From Lewinellaceae bacterium (GTDB taxonomy: Bacteria > Bacteroidota > Bacteroidia > Chitinophagales > Saprospiraceae): 64,000 nt of DNA. The translations under genes and the position numbers were made by a program. Under the pieces are notes generated by a model. It was not told the DNA's origin. It searched no databases and saw only the letters and a list, made by a program, of their open reading frames with translations. Location: the NCBI GenBank assembly GCA_020636135.1, contig JACJYK010000002.1, forward strand, positions 198,501 to 262,500. Direction: 5' to 3'. Below, in pieces: positions 26,732-35,501 of this stretch; the stretch's first letter is position 1, and every line of letters begins with the position of its first letter.

Positions 26732-28324
26732 TCAGTTCCTCCCCTGCACATCCACCTGAATCCGTTGATCGCGATTTGCCAGTTCCCACGCAGTGTGAAA
26801 GATCAACGTAGCCACCTTTTGCATTTTCACGAAATTAATCTTATCCACCGTATCACTTGGCCGGTGGTAGTCGGGATGCGTTCCATTAAAAAAGAAAATA
26901 GCCGGAATGCCTTTACGTGCGAAATTGTAATGGTCGCTGCGGTAATAAAACCGGTTCGGGTCATCGTCGGCATTGTAGGTATAGTCCAGGGTCAGTTGCG
27001 TGTATTTTGCATTGGCGTCCTCATTGATCTGGTGCAGGGCGGTGCTTAAGCGGTCGGAACCAATGACGTAGATGTAGTCAGGGTTGTCCTTGTATTTGGC
27101 ATCCACCCGACCGACCATATCGATGTTGACATCGGCAACGGTATTTTCCAGTGGAAATACCGGGTGTTCTGTATAATACCGTGACCCCAGCAGCCCTTTC
27201 TCTTCACCGGTAACCCACAGGCAAAGCACACTTCGGCGTGGCCCGTGGCCGGCAAGCTGGGCAGCGTGGAATGCTTCAGCTATCTCCAGGACTGTACAAC
27301 TGCCGGAGCCATTGTCATCGGCACCATTAAAGATGACGTCACCATTACGCCCGATGTGGTCAAAATGTGCAGAAACGATCACCAACTCGTCTTTAAGCTT
27401 TGGATCGGATCCTTCGATGTAGCCCAGCACATTTTCAAAAGGATATTCTTTTTCGGCAAAATTTTGTGCGAGGGTAATATCGGCTTTCAGGATGACCGGC
27501 CGGGACTTCCCTTTTTCTTCAATACGGGTTCTGGCTTTCGCGACTTGAGCGGACTGCTTCCCGGACAGCTGTTGAAAGACGGCATCTGAAATGTACAGAT
27601 GATTGGCATAGTCGGATTGGAGATTGGGATTTTCCGGTTCTCCCATCTTCAGGGCATTGGATTTGAGTTGACGGCTGTTATCGGCTATGTCCTTTTCGAT
27701 TTGATCATCGACGATAAGAACTGCCTTAACTCCTTTGTTTTTAGCCAGGGTGAGTTTGCGGAGAATGGCTTTGGACCAGGCTGACCGTTCTTTGGTGCCG
27801 GTTATCCGGGAGTTACCCTGCGGGTCGACTGGTTCACCGGAAAGTATGACGATGATTTTGTCCTTCACCTGGGCTTTTTTGTAATCGCTGTACTTGGGAT
27901 CCTCAATGCCGTAACCCAGAAAGACGACTTCGTTATCCTGCAGGCGGGGCAGTGGGCTGTTGAGTCGGATGAATGAATAATAATCGACCAGGTTCTGGTA
28001 GCCGGTACCGTTGACCGAAAGGTACAAATCGGTCCAGTCGGTACCGTAGAAAGGAATGGACTGGAAATATCCTTTGCCAGGAGCATAGGGCTGGATTCCC
28101 ATTTTTTGCAATTCATCGGCCAGGTAGCGTGCTGCGCGGTGATTGGCCTCCGTGCCCAATTCACGACCTTCCATTTCGTCGGAAGCAAAATAGGTCAGAC
28201 GTCGCCGCAGGTCGTCTACGGTAATGGTTTGTGCCGCGTCGACGCTGGCATCTTGAGTGACGATGGGCTGGCTCCAGGCCAGTGAGGCACTCAGGACCAG
28301 GAACAGGATAAATCGATTCCGCAT
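26732..28324 (-). CDS. Secreted M28-family aminopeptidase with PA-like insert
   Basis: This 530-residue exported zinc peptidase has a signal peptide (about 1-19, ending AWSQ) and a prodomain-like region with FASDEMEGRELGT. A protease-associated-like segment covers about residues 120-260, followed by the M28 catalytic domain. Visible metal and catalytic motifs are SAHFDHIG, GADDNGSG, WVTGEEKGLLGSRYY and VNIDMVGR, then HPDYHRPSDTVDKIN near the C-terminus. It would remove N-terminal amino acids from peptides in the periplasm or outside. The start at 28324 (MRNRFILF) is an ATG; the slightly longer frame begins with TTG. It probably forms an operon with rpiB and the methyltransferase upstream (21-base gap). 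Confidence 0.92.
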   Translation of the reverse strand: MRNRFILFLVLSASLAWSQPIVTQDASVDAAQTITVDDLRRRLTYFASDEMEGRELGTEANHRAARYLADELQKMGIQPYAPGKGYFQSIPFYGTDWTDLYLSVNGTGYQNLVDYYSFIRLNSPLPRLQDNEVVFLGYGIEDPKYSDYKKAQVKDKIIVILSGEPVDPQGNSRITGTKERSAWSKAILRKLTLAKNKGVKAVLIVDDQIEKDIADNSRQLKSNALKMGEPENPNLQSDYANHLYISDAVFQQLSGKQSAQVAKARTRIEEKGKSRPVILKADITLAQNFAEKEYPFENVLGYIEGSDPKLKDELVIVSAHFDHIGRNGDVIFNGADDNGSGSCTVLEIAEAFHAAQLAGHGPRRSVLCLWVTGEEKGLLGSRYYTEHPVFPLENTVADVNIDMVGRVDAKYKDNPDYIYVIGSDRLSTALHQINEDANAKYTQLTLDYTYNADDDPNRFYYRSDHYNFARKGIPAIFFFNGTHPDYHRPSDTVDKINFVKMQKVATLIFHTAWELANRDQRIQVDVQGRN

Positions 28325-28345
28325 TTTAATTTGCAATTTTCCGGA

Positions 28346-28777
28346 TCAACAACTCATTTTACCGACTCTGCGGGCATGGCGTCCTCCTTCAAAAGAGGCC
28401 GCCAGGAATGCCTTTACCATGGTTACCGCCTCTTCACCCGAAACGAATCGTCCCGGCATACAGAGGATGTTGGCATTGTTGTGTTCACGTGCCAGTGTAG
28501 CCAGCTCGGGCAACCAGCATAAGGCAGCACGGATGCCCTGGTGCTTATTGGCAGTGATGGCGACACCATTGCCACTGCCACAGCAGAGGATACCCAAATC
28601 CGCTTCTCCACCCTCCACGGCATACGCTACCGGATGGGCAAAATCCGGATAATCCACGGACGATTCGGAGTGGGTGCCAAAGTCCATGACTTCATATCCT
28701 GCATCAACAAGATGGGCAATGATGGGAGCCTTGAGAATATAACCGGCATGGTCACAGCCGAATGCAATTTTTGTCAT
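28346..28777 (-). CDS. rpiB: Ribose-5-phosphate isomerase B
   Basis: This 143-residue cytoplasmic enzyme interconverts ribose 5-phosphate and ribulose 5-phosphate in the pentose phosphate pathway. Family motifs are present: FGCDHAGYILK at the N-terminus, SVDYPDFAHPVA, and the active-site loop GILCCGSGNGVAITANK. The C-terminal basic stretch (EGGRHARRVGKM) matches the phosphate-binding end of RpiB proteins. The length is normal. Its start overlaps the methyltransferase stop by four bases, and the M28 gene follows 21 bases later, so the three genes share a transcript although their roles appear unrelated. Confidence 0.96.
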   Translation of the reverse strand: MTKIAFGCDHAGYILKAPIIAHLVDAGYEVMDFGTHSESSVDYPDFAHPVAYAVEGGEADLGILCCGSGNGVAITANKHQGIRAALCWLPELATLAREHNNANILCMPGRFVSGEEAVTMVKAFLAASFEGGRHARRVGKMSC

Positions 28778-29688
28778 ACCATAGGTTTTTGGAAAACGTA
28801 AATGACTGAACTGGCTTTGGTCGGATTAAAAATAGCCTTTACATTGGACAAAGCGGCGATCACAGGTGCGCGTAAACGTCCAAGAAGACCACTCTGACGA
28901 TATTTTTCACTCAATAAGCTGACATAAAACGCATCAAACGGCATGGATTTTTTGGTCAGACAGGTGAGATTTCGGGCCAGCCGGACGACACAGGCCGGAG
29001 CAAAATGCCACAAGTGACGGGGTACATCGTAGGCAGCCCAGTCCTTGCCGTAGTACTTTGCATCGAAGCTGGTGTAATTAGGAACTGCGATCACGAGCAG
29101 GCCACCGGGTTTGAGCGTCCGGATCAGATGTGTCATGGTTTGATCCAGGGTATGGATATGTTCCAGCACATGCCACAGCGTGATCACATCAAATTCTTCT
29201 CTGAAGTCATCCAGCCGATCCGGGCTGTAGACGTCCAGGTTCCATTTGCTGCGGGCGTGATTGCGTGCACCTTCGTTAACCTCCAGACCAATGCCATGCC
29301 AGCCTTCCTGGACCATGTGATGCAGAAAAAATCCGGTACCACTGCCGTAGTCCAATAATTTCCCGGGTGATTTTTTCCAGCGGCTGACCAGCTTTGCCTT
29401 GCGGCGGACCATGATGGACCGCACCCAATGATACAATTGAAAAAACAATCCCTGCTGGGTATCGGTGTGGGACACGTACTCCGGGAAGTCGTAATACGGA
29501 CCTATGGCTGTAGCATCAGGTGCATCCTGTGTGAGGACCAGCTGGCACTTGGAACAGCGCAGTAACTCAAAGATCTCTCCGGATTTGGCATGATCGGGAA
29601 CATTCAGGTGGAGCTGTAATGAGCTTTGCTTGCAGATGGGACACTTTTGCAGATGTACCCGCTTTGCCGATGACGCTGTGGTATCCAT
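28774..29688 (-). CDS. SAM-dependent methyltransferase with N-terminal zinc ribbon
   Basis: This protein of about 304 residues has an N-terminal CPIC...CSKC zinc-ribbon pair followed by a class I methyltransferase domain with motif I LLDYGSGTGFFL. The later motif ITLWHVLEHIHTLDQTM and GGLLVIAVPNY are typical of the Methyltransf_11/UbiE-like group. Such zinc-ribbon methyltransferases often modify sugars or lipids in surface-polymer pathways; the substrate here is unknown. I start it at 29688, which places the zinc ribbon near the N-terminus. The frame is open to 29775, and starts at 29739 or 29775 cannot be excluded. It is the first gene of the rpiB/M28 transcript. Confidence 0.8.
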   Translation of the reverse strand: MDTTASSAKRVHLQKCPICKQSSLQLHLNVPDHAKSGEIFELLRCSKCQLVLTQDAPDATAIGPYYDFPEYVSHTDTQQGLFFQLYHWVRSIMVRRKAKLVSRWKKSPGKLLDYGSGTGFFLHHMVQEGWHGIGLEVNEGARNHARSKWNLDVYSPDRLDDFREEFDVITLWHVLEHIHTLDQTMTHLIRTLKPGGLLVIAVPNYTSFDAKYYGKDWAAYDVPRHLWHFAPACVVRLARNLTCLTKKSMPFDAFYVSLLSEKYRQSGLLGRLRAPVIAALSNVKAIFNPTKASSVIYVFQKPMV

Positions 29689-29847
29689 ACCGAGGGTTAA
29701 AAAATCGCCTGCATGATACGGATTTTTCGCCACAACCATGCCTTTGAGGAGGGTCCAAAGGCACCATGGATCCATAACAACGTATAATTACGTTACATAA
29801 GTGATAAATTAGTTGTTTGATTGAAAATTTAGTTGTACAATTGTTCT

Positions 29848-30993
29848 ATGAGGAGAAAGTATGGATTGATCACCTTTTTGATAACTGGCTGGTGGTATGG
29901 TGTCCAGGCCCAGTCAGACCCGGGTCAGGCGGCCATGGATCGGCAGGACTTCCGGGCAGCGCTGACCTATTATCAGTCTCTGGCGGATACCCAAACCACC
30001 ACCCTTTACCGCATGGCCTATTGCCAAAATAAATTGGGCCAGTGGAAAGCCGCCAAGGAGAATTATGAAAAGGTGGTCCGACAGGATACGGCCATGACTG
30101 CCGCCCTGTTGCAATTGGGAGGTTTGTACGAGCAGGAATGGAATTATCCCAAAGCATTTCTTCAATACCGCCGCCTGATCAGACTGGATCCGGAAAATCC
30201 TACCTACTATAAACTGTGTGGGCAGGTCGCTGAGAAAGCAGGCATCATCCTTGATGCTTTTCATTATTATGCACAGGCCCGCGCACTCAATCCCGATGAT
30301 ATTGATGTACTCCTGAGCCTGGGTAATTTATTTTCCAATAACGAACAGGTGCAGGAAGCGGACAGCCTTTTTTATCTGGCCTACCAGCTCGATTCGATGA
30401 ATTTGCAGGTCCTGTTGCAACGCGCCAAATCCAAATATGCTTTGCGGGACTATCCCCTGGTGGTACAACTTCTGGAAAGAACGCGGGGACGGCTGGACCT
30501 GAACCCTTATTATCAGAAGATGTTTGGCTATGCCTATCTGCAGATTGATTCGGTAGACAAAGCCATCCATATCCTGGAAAACCTGCTGGAGAAAGACGAC
30601 ACGGAATACACCCATTATTACCTGGGTATGGCCTATACGGTCAAGGAGGATCCGGACAAAGCCATTTTCCACCTGGAGCAGGCCGTTCAGAAATCCATTT
30701 CACCCAACATTGGCCTTTATTATGCCCAGCTGGGTTTGCTTTGCAAGCAGGAAAACAAATGGAAGGAAGCCATTCAAAATTACGAAGAGGCTTATACCTA
30801 CTCGGGGGTAGCCAAGTATCTGTTTTTTAAAGCGCAGGTGAGCGATTTGTATTACAAGGATAAAACCATTGCATTGAAGCTGTATCAGAAATACCTGGCC
30901 ACCTCCGATGTAAATGTAGAATACACGACCTATGCCAATGAGCGTATCCGCTACCTAAAAGAATTTATCCATCAATCTAAATCCAATCAATAA
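29848..30993 (+). CDS. Exported tetratricopeptide-repeat protein
   Basis: This 381-residue protein has a signal peptide (MRRKYGLITFLITGWWYGV, cleavage after AQA). About nine TPR units follow, recognisable from AALTYYQSLADTQTTTLYRM through AIQNYEEAYTYSG. The ATG at 29848 is preferred over an in-frame TTG at 29833. It lies six bases before the BlaI-type repressor gene, and the M56/TonB gene follows, so the three are probably one operon. In that context the TPR protein is likely a periplasmic scaffold belonging to the same envelope-responsive unit, but no direct evidence of a shared pathway is visible. Confidence 0.85.
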   Translation: MRRKYGLITFLITGWWYGVQAQSDPGQAAMDRQDFRAALTYYQSLADTQTTTLYRMAYCQNKLGQWKAAKENYEKVVRQDTAMTAALLQLGGLYEQEWNYPKAFLQYRRLIRLDPENPTYYKLCGQVAEKAGIILDAFHYYAQARALNPDDIDVLLSLGNLFSNNEQVQEADSLFYLAYQLDSMNLQVLLQRAKSKYALRDYPLVVQLLERTRGRLDLNPYYQKMFGYAYLQIDSVDKAIHILENLLEKDDTEYTHYYLGMAYTVKEDPDKAIFHLEQAVQKSISPNIGLYYAQLGLLCKQENKWKEAIQNYEEAYTYSGVAKYLFFKAQVSDLYYKDKTIALKLYQKYLATSDVNVEYTTYANERIRYLKEFIHQSKSNQ

Positions 30994-30999
30994 TCACGT

Positions 31000-31368
31000 A
31001 TGAAAAAACTGACTCCGGCTGAAGAAGAAGTTATGCAGTGGATCTGGACCCTGGAGCGCTGCACGGTGAGCGATATTCTGGATCATCTCGGGGAACCGAG
31101 GCCACCCCATAGCACCATTTCATCCATCGTGCGCATCTTGGAAAAGAAGGGTTTTGTGGATCATAAAGCCTATGGACGCACGCATGAATATTTTCCCAGT
31201 GTTGCACGGGATGATTACCGCCGGAAATCATTGCAACAATTGGTCAGCGACTACTTTGACGGTTCGGTGCACCGGTTGGTTTCTTATCTGGTGAAGGAGG
31301 AACAGGTGGACTGGGAAGAATTACAACAATTACTGGATGGTCTGGAAGGGCCGGAATCACAAGATTAA
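31000..31368 (+). CDS. BlaI/MecI-family transcriptional repressor
   Basis: This 122-residue winged-helix protein has the BlaI pattern. There is LTPAEEEVMQWIWTLERCTV, a recognition helix region PPHSTISSIVRILEKKGFVD, and a C-terminal dimerisation helix with LQQLVSDYFDGSVHRLVSYL. In staphylococci such repressors are cleaved after a membrane M56 sensor-protease is activated. Here an M56 gene follows 26 bases downstream, which is the standard pairing. In Bacteroidota this pair is widespread and is not tied to beta-lactamases; its inducing signal is unknown. Autoregulation is likely, but no clear operator palindrome could be identified in the short upstream gap. Confidence 0.93.
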   Translation: MKKLTPAEEEVMQWIWTLERCTVSDILDHLGEPRPPHSTISSIVRILEKKGFVDHKAYGRTHEYFPSVARDDYRRKSLQQLVSDYFDGSVHRLVSYLVKEEQVDWEELQQLLDGLEGPESQD

Positions 31369-31394
31369 TCAACACCACTTAAACTGGACATCAC

Positions 31395-34301
31395 ATGCTC
31401 GCATTTATACTCGAAGTGTCCCTCTACTGGTCGGTATTTTACCTGGTGTATTTCTTCTTTTTGAGAAAGGAGACCTTTTTCCGGTTTAACCGGTATTACC
31501 TGTTGGCGACTTTGGCGACCGGCCTCCTGCTGCCCTTATCCTCCTGGTCCTGGACCAGTCAGGACCCGGTGTTCGTGGCAGGGATGGAACTTTTGGGACC
31601 AGTAACCCAGGTACCGGCCTATTTTAAGGTTATACCTGCGGATCAAAATCCGGCCTGGCATTGGCAGGACATCCTGTTGCTTATTTATTGGAGTGGCGTG
31701 GCCGTATTTGCCAGCCGGCTGGTCTATGGATTAGCACAGATCCTGCAGATGTACCGGAAGGGAGACAAAACAAAATACCGGGATTATACCCTGATTGAGA
31801 TGTCAAAAACCCATCTGCCATTCTCGTTCTTTCACTGGGTGTTTTGGCCCCGGGAGGCTGAACATCTGCGCATTGAAAGTGATTTTATTCTCAAGCACGA
31901 ACTTTCCCACGTTCGTGACCGGCATAGCTGGGATGTTCTGATCCTGGAAGTGATGCAGGTGCTGCTGTGGTGCAGTCCGTTGATCTACCTTTACCGTCGC
32001 AGTATTCGCACGTTGCATGAATACCTGGCTGACCGCTCGGTATTGCAGACGACCCACGTAAAAATTTATGGCCATACCTTGCTGAGGCAGTCTACGTCCG
32101 GACTTCAGGTTGCCCTGGCGAATCATTTCATTAATTCACAATTAAAAAATCGTATAACCATGATGATACGCAAACCTTCCGGCTGGGCGGCCCGGTTTAA
32201 GCTGCTGTATGTCGTTCCGGCTTTGCTGCTTACCGTACTGCTGGTAGCGGCGAAATCCGGACCCCAAATCAAGGACACCGGGTTGCAGGCCGGCCTGTTG
32301 CTGGCCCAGGATTCGGTGGCTCCATTGTATTTGATCCATTACCGTTCCGGAGAGGAAATCCGTACCCGGTCCATCGATAACAATAAGATTGACCCGCAGT
32401 CCATCGAAAAGATCAATGTGCTTAAGGGAGAACAGGCAACCAACAAATTTGGTGCTGATGGCGCCAATGGAGTCGTTGAGATCTACCTGAAGACGACCTA
32501 CCTGAACACAGATTACAAGGAACCGAGGTCACCTAGACCTACCGAAGAAGAAGTTTTTAAAGTGGTCGAACTAAATCCCATGTTTCCTGGGTGTACCGAA
32601 GGCAGTTCCGAAGACCGTGAGAATTGCGCCAAGCAAAAACTGCTGCAGTACATCTATGAGAACATCCGCTATCCTCAGGCCGCCCGTGATGCAGGTATCC
32701 AGGGGATGGTTGTCGTTCAGTTTGTCGTAGAAAAAGATGGAAGCCTGTCAGACATTGAAGTCATCCGGGACATGGGCGGTGGTACCGGCGAAGAAGGAAA
32801 GCGGGTTGTACAAAAGATGAATGAAGATGGATTGCGCTGGGAAGCAGGCAAACAACGCGGAGCCCCGGTACGGGTGGAATACAAACTCCCTATTCGGTTT
32901 ATGCTGACGGACCAGACCGAAGCCTTTCCTCAGGTGGAGGAAATCTATAAAGGCAGCAAACTGGACCGTCCTCCATTACTGAGTAATTGTAACGAATCCG
33001 GCGAGCAGGCTGCCAATTGTACCAAAGCCCGTCTGATGGAGAAAATCTATCAGACCATTACCTACCCAAAAGCAGCGCGGGCTGCTGAATGGAGTGGGGT
33101 GGTGAATGTTACTTATTATGTCGGGGTGGATGGAAAAGCCCATTTTGAAAACCTGGATGGAGATCAGGTCCCGGCCTCCATACAGGAAGATGTGAAGAAA
33201 GTCGTGGAGGACGTAGGTCCCTGGCAGCCAGGTCTGCTGGAAGGCAAGCCCCTCAATGTCAGGCAGTCTTTCACCATTGAATACAAGTTGGAAAATAGTA
33301 AGGAGAAAGATCAGACCTTACCTTCATCATCTAAACCGAATGCGGATTTTGTCGTGGTGGGTTATGCACAGAAAGGTGATCCGAAAGAACTACCTCAGTC
33401 CAATATTGCCATTAAAGCGAAGGACAAAGGTCAGGATTACCTGATGGTTGTTTATAAAGGCGAGAAAGTTGTAGGAAAATATGAACATCAAACGGCGGAT
33501 CAGCTGCCCTATACACCCGACCTGATTGAGAGCGTCAATGTGCTCAAAGGCGACCAAGCACAATCGAAATACAATAAAGAATCCGTGATTGAAATCTTCC
33601 TGAAAGACCATGCTGTGGTTCAGCAACAAACCAAGGATCGTGCCCGTGAGATCTTCAAAGTGGTTGAAGAAAATCCGCGTTTTCCGGGATGCGAGGAGAT
33701 GACCAGCGTAGAAGAGCGGGACCAATGTTCCAAAGAAACGCTGATGAATTACGTATTTGAGCATGTAAAATACCCGGAAGCTGCCCGCAAAAGCGGCATC
33801 GAGGGGATGGCCGTGATCCGGTTTGTGATCGAAAAAGACGGTTCGATGACCGACCTGGAGATCGTGCGTGATCTGGACGGGGGTTGCGGCGAAGCAGCGT
33901 TGGCAGTATTTCAAGGCATGCAAAAAGATGGAATCCGGTGGATTCCCGGCAAGCAGCGAGGGAAGGATGTGGCGGTGATCTACAATATGCCGGTCCGGTT
34001 CAAGTTGTCCAGTGAGGCTAAAACGGAACCCGCAGTCAACAGCCTGGATTTAATGGATTTTAAAGCCTATCCGAACCCGACCAATGACCAGGTGGAGATC
34101 GGCTTCACGGCACCGGCCAGGCCGGTAGATGTGGTCCTGTATAACCTGGATCTGAAGGTCATCTGGTCCAGGACCATCCCTGCCTTTAATGGCCGCTTCA
34201 ACGAATCCATCAGCCTGAAGGACAAGGCTGCACCTGGGGTCCTTATCCTGACGGTCACCCAGGATGGGCAAACCTTCAGCAAGCAGATTGTTCTGCAATG
34301 A
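31395..34301 (+). CDS. M56 (BlaR1-type) membrane metallopeptidase fused to TonB domains and a T9SS-type C-terminus
   Basis: The 968-residue protein has four membrane segments (about 3-24, 35-52, 90-110, 268-290). The zinc motif H168-ELSH172 with Glu209 in LHEYLAD forms the M56 protease of BlaR1. Outside the membrane part follow a receptor-plug-like segment (INVLKGEQ, about 345-370), a TonB-C domain (about 390-500, YPQAARDAG), a second and divergent one (about 540-630, YPKAARAAE), another plug-like segment (VNVLKGDQ), and a third TonB-C domain (about 755-875, YPEAARKSG). The last stretch from YPNPTNDQVEIGF to the end looks like a T9SS sorting domain. The pairing with the upstream BlaI gene suggests a sensor that cleaves the repressor. 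Such multi-domain M56/TonB fusions are typical of Bacteroidota; the terminal sorting domain on an inner-membrane protein is odd. Confidence 0.85.
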   Translation: MLAFILEVSLYWSVFYLVYFFFLRKETFFRFNRYYLLATLATGLLLPLSSWSWTSQDPVFVAGMELLGPVTQVPAYFKVIPADQNPAWHWQDILLLIYWSGVAVFASRLVYGLAQILQMYRKGDKTKYRDYTLIEMSKTHLPFSFFHWVFWPREAEHLRIESDFILKHELSHVRDRHSWDVLILEVMQVLLWCSPLIYLYRRSIRTLHEYLADRSVLQTTHVKIYGHTLLRQSTSGLQVALANHFINSQLKNRITMMIRKPSGWAARFKLLYVVPALLLTVLLVAAKSGPQIKDTGLQAGLLLAQDSVAPLYLIHYRSGEEIRTRSIDNNKIDPQSIEKINVLKGEQATNKFGADGANGVVEIYLKTTYLNTDYKEPRSPRPTEEEVFKVVELNPMFPGCTEGSSEDRENCAKQKLLQYIYENIRYPQAARDAGIQGMVVVQFVVEKDGSLSDIEVIRDMGGGTGEEGKRVVQKMNEDGLRWEAGKQRGAPVRVEYKLPIRFMLTDQTEAFPQVEEIYKGSKLDRPPLLSNCNESGEQAANCTKARLMEKIYQTITYPKAARAAEWSGVVNVTYYVGVDGKAHFENLDGDQVPASIQEDVKKVVEDVGPWQPGLLEGKPLNVRQSFTIEYKLENSKEKDQTLPSSSKPNADFVVVGYAQKGDPKELPQSNIAIKAKDKGQDYLMVVYKGEKVVGKYEHQTADQLPYTPDLIESVNVLKGDQAQSKYNKESVIEIFLKDHAVVQQQTKDRAREIFKVVEENPRFPGCEEMTSVEERDQCSKETLMNYVFEHVKYPEAARKSGIEGMAVIRFVIEKDGSMTDLEIVRDLDGGCGEAALAVFQGMQKDGIRWIPGKQRGKDVAVIYNMPVRFKLSSEAKTEPAVNSLDLMDFKAYPNPTNDQVEIGFTAPARPVDVVLYNLDLKVIWSRTIPAFNGRFNESISLKDKAAPGVLILTVTQDGQTFSKQIVLQ

Positions 34302-34328
34302 GTAAATAATACGACCAGATTTTAAGAT

Positions 34329-34368
34329 ACGCCAGTCACTTGAATTGCAGTGGCTGGCGTTCTTTTTT
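34329..34368 (+). terminator. Rho-independent terminator of the BlaI/M56 operon
   Basis: A 12-bp stem with one G-T wobble (34329-34340 with 34349-34360; outer arm ACGCCAG) and an 8-base loop is followed by TCTTTTTT. It closes the plus-strand operon and sits in a convergent gap with the DoxX gene. Confidence 0.9.
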
Positions 34369-34376
34369 GGTTTTAT

Positions 34377-34754
34377 TTATTGGACTGAATTTAATCGATG
34401 GTAGGAAAAATACGACACCATTAGGAAAGCCAGAAAGAACAACGGAAATACGGATTGAAAATCCATGCCATCGACGGCAAAGTGACTGATGCTGGCAAAG
34501 ATAAAATCAAAGAAAAATCCGGCGTATGCCCACTCTTTGATGCGCTTCGGTATGAAAGGGATGATCAGAACCAGGGCCCCTAGCACCTTAAAAACCACCA
34601 GGGCATTGCCAAAATAGAGTGGATATCCCAGGTGCCGGATTCCTTCCTTGGCCAGTTCCGTTTGTGAGGTGAATGCAGGGATCAAACCCTCCATGATAAA
34701 AATGATCACCGTCGTTGCCCAAAAGAGGATGGTGTATTTTTTTGATGCAGTCAT
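34377..34754 (-). CDS. DoxX-like small membrane protein
   Basis: This 125-residue protein has four predicted membrane helices (about 8-25, 45-65, 75-92, 100-118). The spacing and sequences, such as GYPLYFGNALVVFKVLGALVL and a helix starting KEWAYAGFFFD, resemble the DoxX/SURF4-like family. DoxX proteins are associated with oxidative-stress or sulfur metabolism complexes in other bacteria; no partner is visible here. An exact -7 element lies 24 bases before the ATG. It is the last of four small minus-strand genes, separated from the others by a 179-base gap. Confidence 0.75.
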   Translation of the reverse strand: MTASKKYTILFWATTVIIFIMEGLIPAFTSQTELAKEGIRHLGYPLYFGNALVVFKVLGALVLIIPFIPKRIKEWAYAGFFFDFIFASISHFAVDGMDFQSVFPLFFLAFLMVSYFSYHRLNSVQ

Positions 34755-34777
34755 AATGAAAAGTTTGGAATTGACTT

Positions 34778-34785
34778 CAAAAGTA
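34778..34785 (-). promoter_or_regulatory. Bacteroidota-type -7 element (TACTTTTG) for the DoxX gene
   Basis: This is an exact TAnnTTTG match on the minus strand, ending 23 bases before the ATG at 34754. No well-placed -33 TTTG is visible; a TTTG only three bases upstream is too close to serve. Confidence 0.5.
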
Positions 34786-34933
34786 GGTCAAACCAAAATG
34801 GAGCAGGCGTTGTGGATTCGCCATTTTCGAGGGTCAATTACGTCAATGGTCCGGATGCAGGAACGGATCAGCAATATGATTTCCCAGGGGTAACTTTTGA
34901 GGTAATATTTTTAAGCACTACCATTATTTTTAT

Positions 34934-35296
34934 TCAGAACAGGCCATTTTCATTGGGTGAATGCTTATCGATAACCTGGCCCAGGTCCCAGAGTTCTTTG
35001 ATCTTATTCCCGGCAAAGCGAAATATATGGACGACAGCGATTTCAATATCCTGTTTTATTACCAGCGAGTGCGTTATCACCGTATCACCATCCTGGTAGG
35101 AATATTTGATCTCAATGGATTTATTCGGGCTGTTTCGGTGCGCATCTTCCATTGCTAATAATAATGCCTCACGGCTGCCCTGAAAATATTGATTGTGGTG
35201 AATAAAGTCAGGTGCTACATATTGGCCAAATGCCTCCTTTACTTTTCCGTGCCCGGCCAATTGCAGGAAGGATTCGGCGATAGCGATGATGGTCAT
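34934..35296 (-). CDS. SnoaL-like (NTF2-fold) protein
   Basis: This 120-residue cytoplasmic protein shows the SnoaL/NTF2-like pattern: YVAPDFIHHNQYFQGSREALLLAM, followed by strands IEIKYSYQDGDTVITHSLV and AVVHIFRFAGNKIKELWDLGQ. The invariant-looking His pair (HHN) near the N-terminus and the closing ELWD motif are typical. Members act as small-molecule isomerases, hydrolases or binding proteins; the ligand is not predictable. Its start overlaps the stop of the KOW-domain gene by four bases, so the two are translationally coupled. Confidence 0.82.
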   Translation of the reverse strand: MTIIAIAESFLQLAGHGKVKEAFGQYVAPDFIHHNQYFQGSREALLLAMEDAHRNSPNKSIEIKYSYQDGDTVITHSLVIKQDIEIAVVHIFRFAGNKIKELWDLGQVIDKHSPNENGLF

Positions 35297-35487
35297 ATTT
35301 TTTCTGATTTGATTACTTCGACACTTCTCCCCAGCGTCTTAAACCGGTCCCCGTTTTCCTGTAAAACGGTAATGGTGATGTGTCCGGTCTTGCTGGTGTT
35401 AATATCGCGGACATAACCGGATTTTCCTTTGTGGGTGCCGGCGATTACCCTGCAATAGTCCCCGTCTTTCAATTGATTGTCAGCCAT
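35293..35487 (-). CDS. Small KOW-domain protein
   Basis: This 64-residue protein consists of one KOW-type beta barrel. It has DGDYCRVIAGTHKGKSGYVR with the family's conserved glycine, then ITITVLQENGDRFKTLGRSV. KOW domains bind RNA or RNA polymerase, as in NusG, ribosomal L24 and L26. Free-standing single-KOW proteins of this size are unusual, and its role is unknown. It lies 14 bases after the SRPBCC gene and overlaps the SnoaL gene by four bases, so all three are one transcript. Confidence 0.78.
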   Translation of the reverse strand: MADNQLKDGDYCRVIAGTHKGKSGYVRDINTSKTGHITITVLQENGDRFKTLGRSVEVIKSEKI

Positions 35488-35501
35488 AGTATGTCTATTT
35501 T

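Noticed and set aside
34757..34893. 45-codon plus-strand ORF between the DoxX and SnoaL genes
   Set aside because: It is antisense to the DoxX promoter element, has no recognisable domain and is short.
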